Of a DNA stretch of 64,000 nucleotides, positions 59,112 to 64,000 are shown piece after piece. A model generated the notes under the pieces. It was not told the origin of the DNA and ran no database searches. It saw only the letters and a program-made list of their open reading frames with translations. The DNA is taken from positions 32,142,501 to 32,206,500 of the forward strand of contig NC_056755.1 in assembly GCF_018687715.1 (NCBI RefSeq), given 5' to 3'. How positions within the stretch are numbered: position 1 is the first letter of the stretch; every line of letters begins with the position of its first letter. Both the position numbers and the translations under genes were made by a program. This stretch comes from Carya illinoinensis. Lineage: Eukaryota; Streptophyta; Magnoliopsida; Fagales; Juglandaceae.

Positions 59112-60206
59112 TTTCCATTTCGCTCAATAACCTTTCATATTCATGAGATGAAATCATACCCAATTGAGGTTTTTGCAACACAAAACAAGAGTTTCGCTAG
59201 TTTGATTACATCACGTTCAATTTGAGATACATTTGTATATGTAAAATATATATATATATATATTAGAGGATTCGACAAAGAGACGCTAGGTATCAGTAAC
59301 CCTAGTTTCTTTTTCTTGTATAAATTAAACTTGTAGAAATTGAAGATAAAAAAAACTTGGAAATACAATTTATAAACAAAAAATAGATCTCACAAGTTGC
59401 GGTTGATAGTCATATCGAAACTTGACGGAACATAGGTTTAGACCTGCGGAGGAACAAAGTGGTGGTTGTGAAGGTGAAATTGAGAGGCATGAGCGGTTTG
59501 TTGCCGTCGAGGCATGACGGCACGCTCATAGTGCTGTTGATGGTGGTGGCACTGGCATCTAGGGAGGCTTGCTGTAGAGTCACGAGAGGGGACGACGCAA
59601 TTGGGTTTGGGGGGTTGGGGGGCGGGGGGGAGGAGAGGGAAAGAAATAAGTGGGGAGGGCAATTCGGGTTTTGGCAATCCCATCCTAGAATTACATGTGT
59701 CCTACTTTTAATCTAAGGGTGAAAATAATACATAGAGAAATAAGAAAAGAAGAAATAGAGAAAGAAAGGAAATACATTAAATTTAAAAATCAAACTTTCT
59801 ATTCTTAATCTAAAAATAATATTTTTCATCATAAAATAAATTGATGAGTTTTAATAAATCTTTCTTATGAGAATATAGTCATCTAAATAAGGAGAATTTT
59901 TCACATAAAATAAATTAATGAATATTAAATAATATTCCTAAAAGAGTAAAATCATTTAAATAAAATAATTTTTTAAAACTATATTATTTTTGGAGCTCCA
60001 AAATATAAAGATGCTTACTTGAAAATTAAATTTTGTACAATAACACTACAAATACCTCATTTAAAATGATTTTGGGCTTTTAAAATATTTGAAAAATTTT
60101 AAAATACTTGACTCAATTTAAAAAATAAATTAAAATACTTGACTCAATTTAAAAATCATCCACTAGATTTAAAATAAAGATATTAGATTTGAAACAATTT
60201 TTTCTT
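59112..60206. other. Intergenic DNA with one GC-rich island
   Basis: 59445-59700 is GC-rich with GGTGGT and GGGGTTGGGGGG words and looks unlike its surroundings. It may be a captured gene piece, but neither frame (59438-59683 minus, 59459-59716 plus) resembles a known protein. (TA)n lies at 59248-59262. Confidence 0.4.
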
Positions 60207-60365
60207 TTTAGAAACGCTATTCATCATCCCACATCACATACCAATATGTGATTTGTTATTTTTGTCATTGATGTGTAAATATATGATATACATATGTTTA
60301 AATAGAATGATAAAAATGACAAATCACATTTTAATGTATAGTGTAGGAGATAATGAGTTGAATTA
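60207..60365. mobile_element. Small palindromic MITE (family D), copy 1
   Basis: The left half GTGATTTGTTATTTTTGTCATT is mirrored by the right half AATGATAAAAATGACAAATCACAT. Outer words CATCCCACATCACATA and TAGTGTAGGAGATAATGAG extend the structure. It matches 61040-61205. Confidence 0.55.
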
Positions 60366-61039
60366 CAAGGGCATCTACCATATTTACAAGATATTGTAAG
60401 TAAAATTTCTTAAAATGGATAGATCATCCATCTAGGTATAAAAATAAATTAACTTGAACAAACATCAGAACAAGCTGAACGTGCTCTCTATTAGTCTTAT
60501 AACCGAAGCAACAACATAAACGTTCAGAATCTCTTTTTATCAAACTTTCCACTATCGTAATTATATACCTATATAGAATGTTCACTTGTATATAAAGTCC
60601 ATAATTTTTGTTCACTTTTTATTAAGTTTGTTTAACTCCTATAAATTTATGAAATATTTTAAGTCTGTTTAGATTATTTATTTATTTATTTATATTCTCA
60701 TTTATTATTTAGTACAATTTTTATTTATTTTTATATATTTTTCAACTAGGCACACACATGCTGTGAATGTTGTGCCCGAACTAGTTTATATATATATATA
60801 TACACACACACACATCTATTAATTATTAGTTGTATACAGTGCAATTGCATTTTTTTAATTATTTTCTAAACATCTCTAAATATTTGTAAAAAAAATATAA
60901 AAATTCACTAACACTCACTTTCTTAACAACTTAAAAAAAAAAATTAAAATAGAAGAATGTTCAAATTGAGAGAGAAAACTCTAACAGCATAGTGTCATTT
61001 ATACATATATATGTGTGTATATATATATATATATATGAT

Positions 61040-61205
61040 AAATGCTATTTATCATTTTCATGCAATGTATAAATATGTGATTTATTATTTTTATCGTTTT
61101 ATTTATATACACTTATTTACACATTAATAAATATACTTAAATAAAAGGATAAAAATGATAAATCACTTCTTAATATATAGTGCAGGAAATATTAAGTAGA
61201 ATTAT
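61040..61205. mobile_element. Small palindromic MITE (family D), copy 2
   Basis: GATTTATTATTTTTATCGTTTT is mirrored by AAAAGGATAAAAATGATAAATCA. It ends TATAGTGCAGGAAATATTAAG, like copy 1 at 60207-60365. Confidence 0.55.
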
Positions 61206-61242
61206 ATATATATTTATAGAGATTAAGTCAAAATGCACTTAG

Positions 61243-61440
61243 GTTAAGTTTGGATATAAAAATAGTTTTAATTCATTTCACCTCATTAATATAATTTTTT
61301 AAATTTTTTCAAAAAATATAATAAATAATTTAATATTTTTATATCTTAAAATAATATTAATATTAAAAAATAATATTATAATAATATTTTATATAATTTT
61401 AACTGATCTCTTATCATCTCACTGTCAACCGTCACCTTAA
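61243..61440. mobile_element. Tourist-like MITE (family A), diverged copy
   Basis: Starts GGTTAAGTTTGGATATAAAAA and contains TTTCACCTCATT and AAAATATAATAAATAATTTAAT. It ends near CTCTTATCATCTCACTGTCAACCG, with the ATCTCATC theme of the family reversed. Exact ends are uncertain; it lies ~250 bp upstream of the TRB exon. Confidence 0.45.
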
Positions 61441-61690
61441 TCAAAATATAAAAATATTGTGTTCCCATTCTTACTGGAACGATTACGGATTATTATTCAT
61501 TTTTTAATTCGTCTCCACGTTCCGGATTGTCTGCTCACCGCCCCCTCTTTGGAAATTGGAAGCGCGAGACTGGGAAGCAAGAGAAACCCTCGTTCAAAGC
61601 AAAAGGGATCATCGGTCTAGAGGCAGTGAGCTTGAGTATTTGTAGGGGTTGTGGCAACGGTGGCCCCCAAAGAGAGAGAGACAGAGAGAG

Positions 61691-61840
61691 ATGGGAAACC
61701 CGAAACAAAAGTGGACAGCGGAGGAAGAAGAAGCATTACGTGCCGGAGTGGCCAAGCACGGCACCGGCAAATGGAAGGACATCCAGAGAGACCCTGAGTT
61801 CAATACCGTCCTCTTCTCTCGCACCAACATTGATCTCAAG
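61691..61840 (+). CDS. Telomere repeat-binding factor (TRB/single-Myb-histone), exon 1 only
   Basis: Fifty codons from ATG at 61691 to a GT donor at 61841. The peptide begins [19 protein letters not shown] and ends [13 protein letters not shown], matching the N-terminal Myb/SANT repeat of plant TRB proteins, with both tryptophans (KWT, KWK) in place. Arabidopsis TRB1 has its first intron at the same point, after DLK and before DKWRN. TRBs are nuclear proteins of ~300 residues: Myb domain, linker-histone H1/H5 globular domain, coiled coil. They bind telomeric TTTAGGG repeats and telo-box promoters. I could not find the DKWRN exon in the following 2.16 kb. The gene therefore runs past the window, or is broken. 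A purine-rich (GAGA) leader precedes the ATG. Confidence 0.82.
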
Positions 61841-62289
61841 GTTAGGTTACTCTCTCTCTCTCTCGATATATATATATATATTTATATATGTATATATATT
61901 ATCCTGGTCTCATAGTATCAGCTAACCGAGATCGTCGGTAATTAGTTTGAGGACTTGTTATGCTGAATTTGAATTTTTTTTTACTATCAAGTATTTTTTT
62001 ATTTATATTTATATTTTTTATTTTTATGTCGGGAACCTCTCAAGGCAGGGCCATTCGGACGCACTCCTGCTGAGTAATTTTTTACTTTCAAGTATTAAAA
62101 TCATTATGTCTTTGGCACTTTGCACGGTAGGTTTTGATGACCACACAAAGCCCAAAATCTAGAGTAAGTGCAACGAAAGAATGTTTCTTTGTGAATTGTG
62201 AGGAGCGGGTGTTCTTCTTGATTATATGCCCTTGTATATTTTAACCCAATGGAGATTTCTACAAGCAATAGATATATATATATATATAT
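61841..62289 (+). other. Start of TRB intron 1
   Basis: Begins GTTAGG and carries (CT)n, (TA)n and T-rich stretches. It has no exon-like text. (TA)n runs at 61867-61881 and 62271-62292. Confidence 0.6.
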
Positions 62290-62690
62290 ATATTTTTTTT
62301 TTTATAAGTAAGAAGAATTTATTAAACCACATAATTAGGCAAGACCCAAGTACACAGGAAGTATACAGGAGATGAACCTAATTACAAGCTAAGTGCTGTA
62401 AAAAAATAGCATAAAAGTCATTACAACTAGTCCCATCCAATACAACAGCCAAAGCCCAAAGTAACAATGTATGAAAGAAAAAGCCCTAAACCCTTCCCAA
62501 TGAGCTTTCCAAACAGCCACGTTAAACATTGAAGCATCATCTTCCAAACAGCCATGATGTGACAATTGCCCCAAATTCCTTTCCAAGATGAAAACATGAC
62601 GATTGCCCCAAACCTATTCCTCTGCAAGCAATATATTAGTATGCAAAAATCCTTGAACCAACACAATTGGTTGTTAGTACATTGAATTGT
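62290..62690 (-). mobile_element. 3' end of a LINE-type retroelement with poly-A, in the TRB intron
   Basis: On the minus strand the text ends TTAATAAATTCTTCTTACTTATAAAAAAA. Upstream is CTGTATACTTCCTGTGTACTTGGGTCTTGCCTAATTA, the kind of 3' end I know from plant L1-type LINEs. No conserved domain is left in the ~350 bp present, so it is a 5'-truncated copy. A duplicated GGAATTTGGGGCAATTGTCA / TGGGGCAATCGTCATG theme occurs at 62555-62615. Target duplication not resolved. Confidence 0.55.
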
Positions 62691-64000
62691 GACGAGGAAC
62701 TTGAAGATTTTTTACTAGCAACAACAATGAATCATTGGGAACCACTTCAATATTTGTTAGATCACAAGCTATCCGGTAGTTTCTTTCGGTGCATTAAGCT
62801 ATCTTGTAGTTTCTCTTGGTGCTATTAGCTTCCCATAACTTAGATTAACATCCACTATGATAGCATGCAAGTATACACTTTGTTTAGCAGGTCTCTTATA
62901 AGTAATACTCAGTAATAAACTATAGGGGATTTTACATGAAAGAAGTGTTTTGCAGTATGTAGATATTTGGTTCCTCGGGATATGTTTTGTATTTTTTACC
63001 TTTTCCTTTGTTGAATTTAACTTCCACGATTCAAGATCTGAATAAATGGTATTGATATGCTTTACTTCCTTTGATTACAGGATATTAATACGGGGAAAGT
63101 AGATCATGATACAAAATTACATTACTTTATCTGGTGAATTAGCTCTACAACCTCTGAGTCGGAATGGGGTTGGCTCAAAAAATTATTCTCAGTAAGAACT
63201 AAAATATGATGAAGTGCTAGGGCATAAAATGGACTGATTCCATGAAAATCAAATGAGGGACCACCCCCTTTGCGATTTATCCTAGCACTCATACTTAATA
63301 AGTCGTTTCTTAGGCCATGCTTTTATTAAGCTCATCCCTACAAGATTGGACACTTGTTTAGAAGTCATTTTGTTGATGGAGAGGTTGCCAAGGGAGAAGA
63401 ACCATATCCCGAGCTGGTGGTTGCAAGTCAGATTTGATTTTTGTCTAGTTACCTATAGATATAATGTGATATCCTATATTCAGTGAGTGTAGGTGGTGAA
63501 TGGGATCCCGCGTTGCTTGGATGTGAGAAGTTCTTGCACTTTATAATGATTCTAAGCGGCTCCAAGTGTACAATTGACTAGTCCTTTTGGAGCATGGGTT
63601 TAGATGTGGCTTGGACCCCTCATGGGGAATTACACATCAAGTTTAGATGTGCCTTGCAGATATCACTATGTTAGCATAGAAAAAGAATTGAGGCAAGGAG
63701 TTAGTGGCTCATGGACAGTTGTTACACCCCTTGGAGCCACTGCCGGCTAGATAGTTGTTGACATGATGATTGCAGAGGCAATGACTTGGTACTCACCTGA
63801 TGGTATTCCCCTTGCTACAGCATCTTTGAGGGTATTACTAAGTTTATATCCACTACAGCATCTTTTGAGGGCATTAGCAAGAATATATGATGGGAAAGTC
63901 TGAACTCCATTATTGGCTGTGTCATTGTGTTTGTATTGTTTGTTGAGGTATTTTGCCTCTATATAGTGTAATTTTTTGTGCATTTCAATTTATTTAACTT
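62691..64000. other. TRB intron or intergenic DNA, possible LTR fragment
   Basis: No exon of TRB is recognised. 63465-63640 (GATATCCTATATTC... GGGATCCCGCGTTGCTTGGATGTGAGAAG, CTCCAAGTGTACAATTGACTAG) resembles plant TRIM/LTR text of the CCCACATTGCTTGGG type. It has no paired copy in the window. 63800-63880 contains a short duplication around CTACAGCATCTTTGAGGG(T/C)ATTA. Confidence 0.4.

Noticed and set aside
59438..59716. Two facing frames in the GC-rich island
   Set aside because: Neither has a domain; opposite-strand frames in GC-rich DNA are expected by chance.
63030..63060. AATAAATGG as the missing TRB DKWRN exon
   Set aside because: The codons do not continue into the conserved Myb helix and there is no acceptor in the right place.

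Overview
This is a window of plant nuclear DNA. Genes are sparse and split by many introns with GT..AG borders, the intergenic DNA is AT-rich, and transposable elements fill most of the space. The recognisable products are plant-specific: a USP-kinase-U-box protein, a plastid lycopene epsilon-cyclase and a Myb-type telomere-repeat-binding factor. A woody eudicot is likely. My feeling that the repeats recall Fagales/Juglandaceae is memory-based inference, not proof.

Host genes. (1) 7766 to 2556, minus strand: a complete nine-exon gene for a 749-residue protein with USP, coiled-coil, protein kinase and U-box parts. (2) 30007 to 18778, minus strand: a complete eleven-exon gene for lycopene epsilon-cyclase (LCYE/LUT2, 532 residues), the branch-point enzyme to alpha-carotene and lutein. 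Two CACGTG G-boxes lie 276-350 bp upstream of its ATG. Its 5.85-kb intron 2 carries a 5.27-kb Copia element inserted antisense to the gene. (3) 61691 to 61840, plus strand: exon 1 of a single-Myb-histone/TRB telomere-binding protein. No second exon is visible before the window ends. The three genes show no shared operon-like logic.

Mobile DNA, region by region. 0.7-2.3 kb: small MITE copies. 8.3-9.7 and 12.8-13.4 kb: degenerate LINE ORF2 pieces. 11.8-12.7 kb: a MITE whose right end was hit by a TRIM. 13.7-16.4 kb: an LTR element with ~600-bp LTRs that keeps only gag and protease. 23.7-28.9 kb: the intronic Copia (257-bp LTRs differing at 5 sites, TSD TATTA, many in-frame stops). 31.7-36.2 kb: a hAT-like element with a perfect 8-bp TSD, containing a second hAT-like element with its own perfect 8-bp TSD. 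44.2-48.9 kb: a decayed Ty3/gypsy pol on the minus strand, split by a ~2-kb insertion. 49.5-51.2, 55.4-56.3 and 56.5-57.0 kb: further hAT-like non-autonomous elements. 51.4-53.4 kb: a LINE ORF1 relic (DUF4283 plus zinc knuckle). 53.6-54.4 kb: a long-TIR foldback element. 58.1-61.4 kb: a tandem duplication, a possible solo LTR and several MITEs.

No tRNA, rRNA or CRISPR array was recognised. I found no convincing new molecular system. The strongest leads are the group of TAGGG-ended hAT-like elements with GC-rich hexamer arrays near their ends, the nested insertions, and the antisense Copia in LCYE.
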